Source: Heliopora coerulea (lineage: Eukaryota > Cnidaria > Anthozoa > Scleralcyonacea > Helioporidae). From it: 64,000 bases of DNA. A program made the translations under genes and the position numbers. Below are positions 1 through 9,652 of this stretch, piece after piece (positions within the stretch are counted from its first letter, which is position 1; each line of letters opens with the position of its first letter). The stretch lies in NCBI GenBank assembly GCA_030142905.1, contig JASJOG010000147.1:156001-220000 (forward strand). Direction: 5' to 3'. The notes beneath the pieces are model-generated. The model was not told the DNA's origin. It ran no database searches and saw nothing but the letters and a program-made list of their open reading frames with translations.

Positions 1-1838
1 CTGTTGGTCAAAATACAGTTGACAAGATTAAATCATTGGCAAACGAATGCTGTTTCAAATATAATGAGTCCTTTACTCCAAGTCAATACCCATCGTCTGA
101 ACAGTTTTCCTTTAGCATTACTGATAGTTAGGAAGATTGGTCGAATAATAACCTCATGTCTACCAGCAAGGCCCCAGCGATTGATAAAATCCCAGTTCGC
201 GTTATAAAAGATTGCCTGACACCGATACTTCCAAAAATAACGTCTACTGTTAATTCCTATCTAGTTTCTTCTACCTTCCCTACAGTTTGGAAAATATCAG
301 AAGTCATAGTATCCCTAAGGATGGCGACCACGAACAAGCAAACAATAACAGGCCGATTTCATTATTGCCTGTACTGTCGAAAATCTGCGAAAGAGTTGCT
401 CATAATCAGTTTTCATCCTATTTACTCGAAAAAGAAAGATTAACAAAGTATCAAAGTGTAAATGAGGAATGGCATTCAGCTGAAACATCAGTCATTCAAA
501 CCACCGATGCAATTTTTAATGCCATGGACAAAAAGAAACTTACAGCTGTAGTATCCTCAGACATGAGCAAAGCGTTCGACAGCATCAACCACGAAATACT
601 AATATCTAAGTTGCAAGACATTGGTGCCTCAGCCTGTACTCTTGAGTGGTTCCGCAGTTATCTTACTGACAGAAAACAAGTTGTAAAAATCCATTCAGCC
701 ACATGTGAGCCCCTTTCTGTGGTTAGCGGTGTGCCTCATGACAGCATTCTAGGTCCCCTTCTTTTTAGCGTTTATGTTAATGACCTACCCTCAGTTCCAC
801 AGAAATGTATTTCACATTGTTAAGTCGACGACACAAAACTTCACGTCTCCTTTCATCTACAAAATAATCACAGGGCCATCGAAGATATGAACGAGGATGT
901 TTTGAAGGTACGAAACTGGTGTTTCAAGAACCTCTTGCTTTTGAACCCAAGCAAGACAAAACTTATGGTCTTTGTTAGTAGACAGAAATTAGCTGAGTTA
1001 AAAGACTTCAGTCTGTCCCTAATTGGAAAAAGCTTTCTTCTTACTAATTCGGCTGAAGACTTGGGAGTCACTCTTGACTCCCATCTCTCTTACGACGAAC
1101 ACATAACAAAGTCAGTTTCCTCTTGTATGTCCCGCCTCGGACAAATAAACCGTGTTAGACACATATTTGACAGGCGAACACTCATTACAGTGATAAATGC
1201 TCTTGTCTCTAGCAAGTTGTTTTATTGTTCGAATGTTTGGGGGAATACAACTTAAAAAAAATTTAAACAAACTGCAGTTAGTCCAGAATTTCGCCTGCCG
1301 TATAGTTAATGGCGCACGAAAATACGACCATATTACACCGATCTTAAAAGATTTAAACTGGCTTCCTGTAACTATTCAACTATATTATCGCAGCGGCAAC
1401 CATAGCCTTTAAATGTATGACCGGTCGTTTTCCTACCTATATCTCATCCCAATTTATTAAACGTCAAGACGTATCTAACCGTAACACGAGGAAATTCCAA
1501 CAACTTAATATTCCTCTTTTTAAAACAGCCACTGGTCATCGAACCTTCTATTATCAGACAGTTAGTATATGGAACTCTTTAGATTCCTTGTTAAAACTTT
1601 GCAGTCAGTCAACTCTTTTGAACGATGCTTGAGACAGAAGTTACGGAACGAGTTTTTAAACAAATTGCTTACTTATTTAGAAATGAATTATATTTGTAAC
1701 ATTCGTAGTTATATAGTTATTTTAACATTCAGCTTTTATATATAAACTATGTAGTTATCTTTGAAAGGAATCTTTGGGGAAAGATAATAAAGTATGTATG
1801 TATGTATGTATGTATGTATGTATGTATGTATGTATGTG
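1..1838 (+). pseudogene. Decayed non-LTR (LINE) retrotransposon, RT region
   Basis: Fragments in shifting frames (156-443, 287-823, 887-1255, 1197-1412, 1417-1632) give a LINE reverse transcriptase: RPISLLPVLSKI (RT fingers), DMSKAFDSINHEIL (catalytic block A), then a block B in which PQGS has become PHDS, followed by the thumb region with LNPSKTKLMVF and LGVTLDSHLSY. The catalytic YxDD box is broken: its first codon reads TAA, giving stop-VDD at about 822-833. At least three frameshifts or stops follow. The 5' part with the AP endonuclease lies outside the window. The copy ends in a TATG microsatellite rather than poly-A, as CR1/Jockey-type LINEs often do. It is clearly inactive. Confidence 0.85.
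1793..1838. repeat. (TATG)n microsatellite, LINE tail
   Basis: About eleven TATG units follow directly after the 3' UTR of the upstream LINE. They are likely the simple-repeat tail of that element. Confidence 0.9.
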
Positions 1839-1839
1839 A

Positions 1840-3079
1840 GAACTGTAGAACTTCAAAACAGACTAAAAATTTTAAAAATCATCATTAAACAAAGCGCTTT
1901 CGTCTTATAGTAATCATTTGATTTTCAAATTTACCTTGATAATGACTATGCTGTCGAAAAAGTCTGGTTTTATTGAAGATTTCAAACACGTTGAGCCTGT
2001 TTTAAAGTACTGCATATTGTAAATTGCAACGTCTTTTCATATGAATAAATCGAAGAATTGTAGAAATATACTTATCAAAGAACGGGATGAGAGTTCCATC
2101 ACAAAATAACGCAAGAATGTTTCACTTTTTGTCCCTAAAGCAAAATTCAAAAATTCAGCGCTGCTGATGTGAGTTTGACTTTTTGGCTAAGGGAAATTGT
2201 TAAAAATCAAGAAAAAAAAATTGAACAGACTTAAAACAAAAAATGAAGAAAAAATCCTTCAGTTTACTGATCATTACAAGACGAAAGCAGCATCGTCCTC
2301 AGGACTTGAACCTAAGGCTTTAGAATCCGGAAATAAGCACGATAAGGTCGAAACATTTTCGCATTTTAACACTCTTATAACTTCGTTTTGACTAATTTCC
2401 ATGCTTCAACAAACCTCTTTACCAATAATCTACCTTAACGTCTCAAGAAATACGAATAATTCTGTTTTCCTGATTAAAAGAAGAAATACGAATAGGAAAC
2501 TACTCCTTGCACACAACTGGATCGTATTCCTTGTGGATAAGAAGTTGACGGATCTTAAAGTTTGCTAAAAGACCTAAAGTTTAAATTTAATTGACAAATC
2601 ACCCTCATTGAAGTTAGTAATTAAAAAAAGTTAAGTGTTAGCCAATAGTTGTTTTATATAAAGCAACAAAAATTAACAATTACGACCAAAAAATTGCTTC
2701 AGTTCATTCATACCCTCGTGCCTCAGCAGTGTAGTTGAGGGAATTAGGAAATGTAATTATTATTGTAAGGTGAACAACTTTCGAATCAAAAAAAATAATC
2801 AGAACCTCAATTTTGCTGATGGCTATTTGAACTTTTTCCTAATGCCGAAATTGTAAACAAAACTAAAGGAGAACAATTTTGAATAAGGTTAAAGCAAAAA
2901 GTGCAAAAATCAAATTGTTCTGAGAAGTTATTGCCGCCACAGAGTTTGAATCAGGGCCTTTGAAATCCGTAAATGAACACTGCAAAACACTGCAGTGCCT
3001 TAAACCGTTCGGCTACTGTTACGTCAAGACTTTGTAAGTAATTAAATGGTCCTTTATTAACTCCTGTATCACCGTTAAA
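1840..3079. repeat. Duplicated segment block I, left part (no gene)
   Basis: Non-coding, AT-rich sequence with second copies elsewhere: 1840-2140 matches 28636-28943 and 2141-3079 matches 32985-33838. In this copy the two parts are contiguous at 2140/2141; in the other copy 4,041 bases lie between them. The short ORF at 2197-2391 recurs at 33041-33235 with several changes, but there is no recognisable domain and nothing supports coding. About 78 bases near 2962-3040 are absent from the other copy. Confidence 0.8.
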
Positions 3080-3089
3080 TCTCTCTCTC

Positions 3090-3151
<62 letters not shown>
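3080..3151. repeat. (CT)n microsatellite
   Basis: A nearly pure CT tract at the 3' border of the Gypsy-like element (read on the minus strand). The same junction with a CT tract recurs at 33839-33885, and a further CT tract lies at 6372-6437. Confidence 0.95.
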
Positions 3152-3250
3152 GACCAGCCGCTGGCCCCAATATATTAGAAACGCTGCCACAGGTAGCCTA
3201 TACATAACGTCTTCTCTTTCACACACAAAAAAGTACATACTTAACTAATC
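3148..3250 (-). repeat. Terminal repeat fragment of Gypsy-like element (3' side)
   Basis: The CT tract is followed by CGACCAGCCGCTGGCCCC, then ATATATTA and GCTGCCACAG. The same order occurs at 6436-6500 on the other side of the pol remnants and again at 33880-33970. I read the pair as remnants of the long terminal repeats, but no TG...CA boundary or target duplication is clear. Confidence 0.5.
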
Positions 3251-3411
3251 AACTAAAAAAGTATTTTCAAAGTATTCAGTCAAAGTCCATTAGCCTAAAT
3301 TTATGCAAGAATAGAATAACATATAGCATTATAATTATCCGCTGATGTAATCAACTTATAAACTGACTTCTAAAGGTCTAGCCTTACTGGAGGTTTGCTA
3401 ACTCTCCCACT

Positions 3412-4829
3412 TCATGTGATCTTCACGGAAGGCATCACTACAGGAGATGCTGGCGCTACGTGTGATGCCGAAGAACTCTCTGATGGAGGTGGTTCTGTCA
3501 ACAAGAAGGGCTGCTGGGTAGGTTGAACTGGAATCATATCTGGATCTAGGTTTGACGGGTCAACAGAAAGTTGTGGATGTGCCAGCACAGATGGAGGATC
3601 TGACGATAAAAGTTCTGGAACTACTGCAATATTACCATCCTTTGCACTGAGCAGAAATTTTCGGTTTCTGCGATATATTGAACCATCAATATCAACCAGA
3701 TAAGATGTTGGAGCTACTTTTCCGATGCAAATGGCTCTTTTCCATTTCTTTCCGATCCCATTAGGATGGCTGATCATTTTAACCGGTTGACCAATTCTCA
3801 GGTCTGGTAATTCTTTTGTACCACGGTCAAAGTATTTTTTTGCCTTTCTACGCTTCCAGATCAGCTTCTCCCAAACTTCTTCCTGAACTTTTGGTTCTAG
3901 CAGATATTGTGCTAGTGGTAGCGTTGTTTTAGTCCTCTTCGACATCAGCCTCTGTCATCATACCTTCGGTTGGAGTATTCCTATAATCAAGGAAACTCAT
4001 TCATACATCTCGTCCCGATTTGCTGGCTTTCTTCTGTAAGATTTTCGCTGACTTTACGGCTGCTTCTACCAAACCATTAGACCGCTTGTGGTATGGAGAT
4101 GAGGTACAGTGCATAAATTGCCAGCTATCCGCAAATGAAGCATATTCCGTACAATCGAACTGCGGACCATTGTCGCTGTAGACTCTATCTGGTATTCCAT
4201 AGCGGGCAAACTGCTGTTTGGTCTTGCTGATAATATTCGCAGCAGTAGGTTGAGATAATTCATCGACCTCCAAATACCCACTATAAGCATCAACAGTTAT
4301 CCGGAAGTTCTTTCCCTCAAGACTATAAAGATCTTGTTCAACGATACTCCAAGGACTTTTAGGAGGTTCTGGTGTCATAAGCGGCTCTTTAGCTAGTGCT
4401 GGAGCATAATCTGCACAAAGGCTACAGCTAGTCACCAGATCTCTAATTTGTTGGCTCATGCATGGCCAAAAATAGGGCATCCTTAAAAAAGCGAAGACAT
4501 GCTTGTTCCCCTTGATGACTTGCATGAACGCGAGACATCACTTCCTTTCGCAGGGCAGCAGAGATAATAATTCGTTCGCCCTTGTACAACACTCTATTGT
4601 GGATACTAATTTCTTCACGAAATGTCCAATACTTAGCAACACTCGGGTCAGCTTCTTGTTTTGTCTCATGCCATCCCCTTAACACCGTCTCCTTAAGTCT
4701 TTGTAACGTTTTGTCTGCTTCTGTTTCCCGCTGAATACTCTGAAGACCCTCATCTGATACGCTAAGAAATTCAGCTGCATCCACTTGTTCCAAATCTATT
4801 CGAGAGACGTCTTCTTTCTCTGATAGCAA
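3412..4829 (-). pseudogene. Gypsy-like pol: integrase and C-terminal tail
   Basis: Minus-strand pieces in order: 4443-4829 holds the upstream integrase linker and the start of the HHCC zinc finger (RVHASHQGEQACLRFF); a frameshift leads into 4001-4525, which carries the zinc-finger cysteines (CSLCADYAP) and the integrase core with the DDE triad in EQDLYSL, VYSDNGPQF and GLVEAAVK. After another break, 3412-3945 encodes the C-terminal module (LRIGQPVKM, a GPY/F-like basic domain) and a Ser/Pro-rich tail. This is the K02A2.6-type Gypsy integrase common in invertebrates. The frameshifts leave it non-functional. A truncated second copy is at 34107-35028. Confidence 0.85.
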
Positions 4830-4906
4830 ACGGTTCCTAGCTGGAAAAATCTTCAGGCAATGGTTTTCTTGAAAGTGTGTTCGCCAGGAACATTTCGGTC
4901 CCCTTC

Positions 4907-6369
4907 TTATAACGAACAGCCAGATTGAACTTCTGAAGACGGAGAAGCATACCTTGTAAACGCTTTGGTGCTGACTGTTAAAGGCTTAAGGAAAATGGTC
5001 TCAAGAAGCTTGTGGTCACTCTCTACTTGTACTGACTCTCTCCCGTAGATGTACTGAGTAAATCTTTCGCATGCAAATACTATTGCCAAGCACTCTTTCT
5101 CAATCTGCGCGTACCCGTACTCTGTTGGTGTCAGAGTTCTCGAGGCAAATGCAACAGGCTGTTCTTCCTGAAGCAGAACAGCTCCAAGACCGGTCTCACT
5201 GCTGTCGCATTGAATAGTTACTGGTTTGCTGACATCATAATAGCGATTAGCGAAGAAAGGGATGGTTCACCACCAGCGTCTTGGTACGATCAAAGGCCTC
5301 TTGGTGGTGCTTTTCCCATACCCATCCGGCATCTTTGTCTGTTAATCGCCTTAGTGACTCACGTTCGTCTGCAAGGCGCGGAACAAACTTGGCTAGATAG
5401 TTAAGAAATCCAAGGAAGCGTTGCACAGCCTTTATTTTCTCAGCTTTAGTACGTCCATCATGGCGAGGCATGTCTTAGACTGCGCGTACCTTCTCAGGAT
5501 CGGGCTTGACGCCAGTGGAGGTGAGTAGACGACCTATATAGGGAACCTCGGACAACTTGATTTTTAACTTCTTTGAGTTAAGCTATAGCTTCTCTTGCTC
5601 TCTCGAGTAATGCTACTAGGTTTCTGTCATGATCTTGTAGTGCTTCCTCTTCTGTTTCTCCCTGTCCTATAATAAGTATGTCTCAGCAATTACATGGACT
5701 CCGGGCAAGCCTTTGAGCACTTCATGTTGTCGTCTTTGGTACCCATTCAGGGCTGTAGCAATTCCAAATGGCATTCTCAGCCAGCAGTAACTTCCAAATG
5801 GCGTCCAGAAAGTTGTCAGATAGCTACTTGGATCATTTAACTTAACTTGACAGAAGCCGTTTTTTGCATCCGCTACACTAAAAACTTTGGCCTTGGCAAG
5901 TTCCGGAAGGATTTCCTCAATTGTTGGCATGGGAAATGGGAGCGTTTCAATGTATTATTTAAGTCCTTTGGATCAATACACAATCGTAACTTAGATCCCT
6001 TTCGCACAACAACTTGGCTACTAATCCACTCGGTCGGCTGTGTAACTTTCTTAAGGACTCCCATCTTTTCTAACCCCTCAATACGTGCTTTTAATTCAGC
6101 CTTCAGTGGTATTGCTGATTTTCTGGGAGTATGTTTCACTGGCTCCACATCCGCGTTAATCTCTAGGTGATATTCATCAGGAAGACAGCCAAGCCCTTCG
6201 AATACATCTCGATATTCGACAAAGATATCTTTCACATCGGTTTTCTTAGAGGAGCACATACTGTTGACGACATGCACTGTGTTGAGTCCCATACTGGCAC
6301 AAGTCTCACCGGACAGCAATGGTGTCTGAAAGCCCTTTATAATCCTAAATCTCTCTTGAGGATCGTTCA

Positions 6370-6370
<1 letters not shown>
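4907..6370 (-). pseudogene. Gypsy-like pol: protease end, RT and RNase H
   Basis: Read on the minus strand: 5873-6370 begins with the last residues of the protease region, then the RT entry (DVFEGLGCLPDEYHLEI, RLCIDPKDLN). 5667-5930 has FSVADAKNGFCQVKL and RMPFGIATA. In the catalytic box the two aspartate codons have lost one base, so the expected VIADD reads VIAET and the frame is lost. 5247-5471 is the RT thumb and connection (VQRFLGFLNYLAKFVPRL); 4907-5089 is RNase H-like (FACERFTQYIYG, VESDHK). Gag and most of the protease are missing: a GA tract adjoins the first preserved codons directly. Confidence 0.85.

Positions 6371-6371
<1 letters not shown>

Positions 6372-6437
<66 letters not shown>
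6372..6437. repeat. (CT)n microsatellite at Gypsy 5' junction
   Basis: A pure CT tract (GA on the element's strand) separates the pol remnant from a terminal-repeat-like sequence. The first preserved coding bases are themselves CAAGAGAGA, so slippage or recombination within GA repeats could have removed gag. Confidence 0.95.
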
Positions 6438-6438
<1 letters not shown>

Positions 6439-6500
6439 ACCAGCCGCTGGCCCCTATATATTACAGACGCTGCCACAGATAGCCTACACAGAACAGCTAC
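6436..6500 (-). repeat. Terminal repeat fragment of Gypsy-like element (5' side)
   Basis: Repeats the sequence at 3148-3250 (CGACCAGCCGCTGGCCCC and GCTGCCACAG) in the same orientation, as expected for the second terminal repeat. It is short and its outer boundary is unclear. 6500-6650 shows nothing else. Confidence 0.5.
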
Positions 6501-6649
6501 TAATGCATTACAACTATAGTTTTAGATTTTTGGTTTGTTATGCCGTGTTTGCATTATAATTTCGTGTTTAGTATTTTCCAGGTTTTAAACCAAAACATTT
6601 TAATCAATAGCAACTTTTAATCGCTTAAGAAATACAGATGGTATTTTGT

Positions 6650-7010
6650 CAGCTGGTCACTCAAATATCGGATATGTTCGTCGGATATTCAAAGTCAAAA
6701 ACTAAAATGCGAGTGTGGTTCTCGCTATGTAGGTAGAACAACTCTTCGGTTAAGTGAAAGGATCAAGCAACATGTGGGAAGTGTTATACGAAACAAGAAC
6801 GTACCATTAAGAAATAAACCGAAAAGGCAATGTACCCCTGCTCAAACGATTAATTGTGACTCGGCAACCGGTCGACACGTGTTGTCAAACAGATATTGTG
6901 CCAATAACTATTCAGACTTCAAATTTAACATCCTGGCAAAGTGCTGCTCAATATTCGTTCTAAAGATTATGGAATCCATGTTTATTGGCGTTATTTTGAT
7001 GTTTAATCCC
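6650..7010 (+). pseudogene. PLE 'P4' GIY-YIG endonuclease remnant
   Basis: The frame from about 6690 reads KCECGSRYVGRTTLRLSERI, a GIY-YIG-type endonuclease, then QHV and the SATGRHVL...CANNY block and a LESLYI-like end (MESMFI), typical of the C-terminus of one Penelope-like family. The RT is absent and a stop interrupts the tail. Downstream, CCTGAAGAGTGGTCTGCCG (near 7100) looks like the decayed terminus of the element. A second copy is at 40075-40440. 7110-7320 contains no gene. Confidence 0.75.
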
Positions 7011-7319
7011 TCCTACGTGGGATGACATCTTGGCCTTTACATCAGGTGTAAATATAAACTGATAACTCATTTCTCAACAGTTAGCAAACGTTTGCACCTG
7101 AAGAGTGGTCTGCCGTGAATAGTGCTTGTTTTTAGTATTTACTTTCTCTCTGTGGGTTAGTTCCTCTAGTTCTTTCCAGAACTGTCTTGTATAGCCATTC
7201 AATATGGTTAAGACGTTTTTCAAAGCTATACTGAAATATTTCATTTCTTTCCAAAAAAGGGGGGTGCTAAATCCCCCCTAATACCCCGCTTCCGCTGCCC
7301 CCGTATCCCATAAAACCAA

Positions 7320-8562
7320 ATTTTATACTTGGTAACAGAAATAACACAATAGTACAAGAATACTGTTACGTAGGAATAAAAGTAAATCAAAATGGAAAAT
7401 TTACCTTAGGTTTCAAACAACTTGGTGAAAAAGCACTACGTGCCCTTTATGGTATTCGAACACAACTGAACTTGCATTCTCTGAAACTCAAAATAGCCAT
7501 TAAAATATTTGACAGCATAATATCACCTATTTTGCTTTACAACTCCGAGGTGTGGGGTGCCTATCTTAAAAATGATTTTAGCAACTGGGATAAATCACCA
7601 TTTGAGAGAGTTCATCAGAAATTTTGCAAATTATAGCTGGGAGTTGGAAACAAATCAAGTAATGTTGCCTGCAGAGGGGAAATAAAGAAATTTCCATTAA
7701 TAATCAATATATACCAAAAATTATTCAAATATATCACTCATCTTAACTCACTACCGGAAATGACAATCGCAAAACAAGCCTATCTAATCTCAAAAGATAC
7801 AAATGCCATGGACATTTTAAAACACTATAAATGCATCACTCAAATACCTGAACTGGAATCCACTTCCATTCATTCATTAGATTTTATCACAAAAAGCATA
7901 AAACAAAAATACATCACCTTTTGGAAACACAAAATGGAAAACTCCTCCAAGCTGTCTTTTTACTGTGCTTTCAAAGAAGACTACCAATTTGAGAATTATC
8001 TCTCAACAATAAAAAATACAAATCAAAGAAAAACGTTTACACGATTCCGAATAAATAACCACAAATTAATGATAGAATACGGTCGATACCAAAAAAATTG
8101 CGCAAAAAGAACGACTGTGTACGTTTTATCAGTCAAATGAAGTGGAAGATGTATACCACTTCACAATGTCCTGCAAATCATACACTACCTTAATAAACAA
8201 CTTTCTCAGCACACTCAGCAACGCTTACACCATTGACACAAATCAAAGAGACCGGATATTCTCAGCAGATATTATGAAGTCCACAAACAATAAAATTATA
8301 TTATCACTAGCAAAATTTATCTTTTCAAGTTTCATGGAAAGAGAACAACTCCTTGAAACCAGGAATGCCAGTTAAGAAAAATAACTAGATTTATAATTTC
8401 ACATTGTATATAACTGTAATTTCTTTACCTTCCTTACAATGTATTCCACGCATAGTCGTAATTACTAACTTGTAATCGTAGTGTCGTGTAATGTAATTTA
8501 AAAAAATGTTTTAGCAATACCTGTAAATAAGTCATGCCAATAAAGCGATTATCTACCTGTAT
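7320..8562 (+). pseudogene. 5'-truncated LINE, RT thumb and zinc knuckle
   Basis: Broken frames give GKFTLGFKQLGEKALRALYG, SPILLYNSEVWGAYLKNDF and FTRFRINNHKLMIEYGRYQ, the C-terminal RT and downstream region of a LINE. The C-terminal knuckle is disrupted here around 8090-8140 but intact in the second copy (41370-41762: CTFCQSNEVEDEYHFTMSC, C-x2-C-x9-H-x4-C). A stop is present at about 7636. The element ends with AATAAAGCGATTATCTACCTG near 8562, where it meets PLE P1. Confidence 0.75.
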
Positions 8563-8564
8563 GG

Positions 8565-9236
8565 TGATAGGCAAATTCTAACACATGCGATAACCAATAG
8601 AATGAAAGAATTAAAATAAATATAAAACTAACTGACGGTAGGTCGACAGACCGTAAAAGTTAGAGTAAAAGCAATAAAGATGAATCAAAACAGAAAAAGT
8701 GGAGATGAGCCTATGTTGGCATTTAAAGAAGGCTTTACTTTGGAAATAAGTAAACTTTCCCGTTTGAGTAATTCAAACTCAGAGTGACAAGAGCTGATGA
8801 TTTTAAAATTATCAAATGAGATGGGGTGTCCAGTGTCAGCGTGGTGTGAGAGAATGGCCGTAGGAGAAAGACATTTCCGTTTCTTTCCAGTAATGGCCGA
8901 GATTCCCAAATGGTCTGAGACTCGCATGTGGAGGTGCCGGGACGTTTCTCCGACATACAAGGCTGTGCTGCCTTGACACGTGAATTTATAAACAAGATGT
9001 GATCTCAGACGTGTGGGAATCCGGTTCTTAAAAGAAAATAAAATAGAAAGTCATACAGTGGAACGAGGGACAAAGCGAATAGTGATATGGGGAAAGGCAG
9101 ATGTGAAAAGTTTTCTCAATTGAGTTTGGATCTGTAAAAAGTGTAAGCCAGTAAACGGTAAAGAGAAATAAATGATACGTTTAGGAACAGTAAAAGGTTT
9201 AGGTAAAGGTAAAGAAACCTTGTGAAGAAACGAATT
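8565..9236 (-). pseudogene. PLE P1 GIY-YIG endonuclease
   Basis: Two minus-strand frames (9051-9269 and 8685-8960) together give RKLFTSAFPHITIRFVPRS, KFTCQGSTALYVGETSRHLH, then VSDHLG, the LSHHADTGHPISFDNFKIIS block and the end SLLISKVKPSLNAN. This is a Penelope-type GIY-YIG nuclease that would nick target DNA for priming. The expected pair of cysteines before the YVGET is partly lost, and a frame break near 9000 separates the halves. The first codons of 9051-9269 lie in the inserted LINE, not in P1. Confidence 0.8.
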
Positions 9237-9469
9237 TGAGTTAACCAATCCGGTTAAAAATGGCGTCAAGGCGGCTGATTCTTCGCAGTTCTGTCATTAT
9301 TTTCTTATTTATCTGCCTTTTTTTCAACCATCTGTATCAAGATCCAGTGCAATGCTTTCGTAAGAATGCTGGCCTGAATCTGGAAGGATTTTTGGAAGCT
9401 TGAACTGTTCCTTCTCCGAGTTACAGCACGAATTATTGTTCGAGGCGTAAATCTACGAAGTCAACTGAG

Positions 9470-9652
9470 ATGGCAACATGTGGAAAGCTGATTGTGGCTG
9501 TCCGACTGCTCTATTTGACTCTAGCGGTCAATTTGTTGCTGTTATCGAATGATGTTTCAAGAAATCCGGGGCCGATGAATAACTTGCTGTATTTGTCTAA
9601 AGATTCAAGTTTTTCATCGATTGAATTCGAAGAAGAACTACCTGGCATATTC
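9470..9652 (+). CDS. LINE ORF 5' end: hydrophobic leader with 2A-like motif
   Basis: The ATG at 9470 (context GAGATGG) opens a frame whose first 26 residues are hydrophobic (LLYLTLAVNLLLLS), followed by NDVSRNPGP at residues 27-35 (9548-9574). DV-x-x-NPGP is the core of 2A ribosome-skipping peptides; the usual glutamate after DV is serine here and leucine in the second copy (NDVLTNPGP at 42989-43015). 2A-like sequences at the N-terminus of LINE ORFs are known from other invertebrates, some overlapping signal-like segments. Skipping would release the leader from the endonuclease-RT. The frame is cut at 9653 by PLE P6 and continues at about 11555. Confidence 0.65.

Noticed and set aside
2951..3238. 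ORF with a long RERERE stretch; likewise 6167-6559 and 62155-62400
   Set aside because: They are translations of CT or TA microsatellites.
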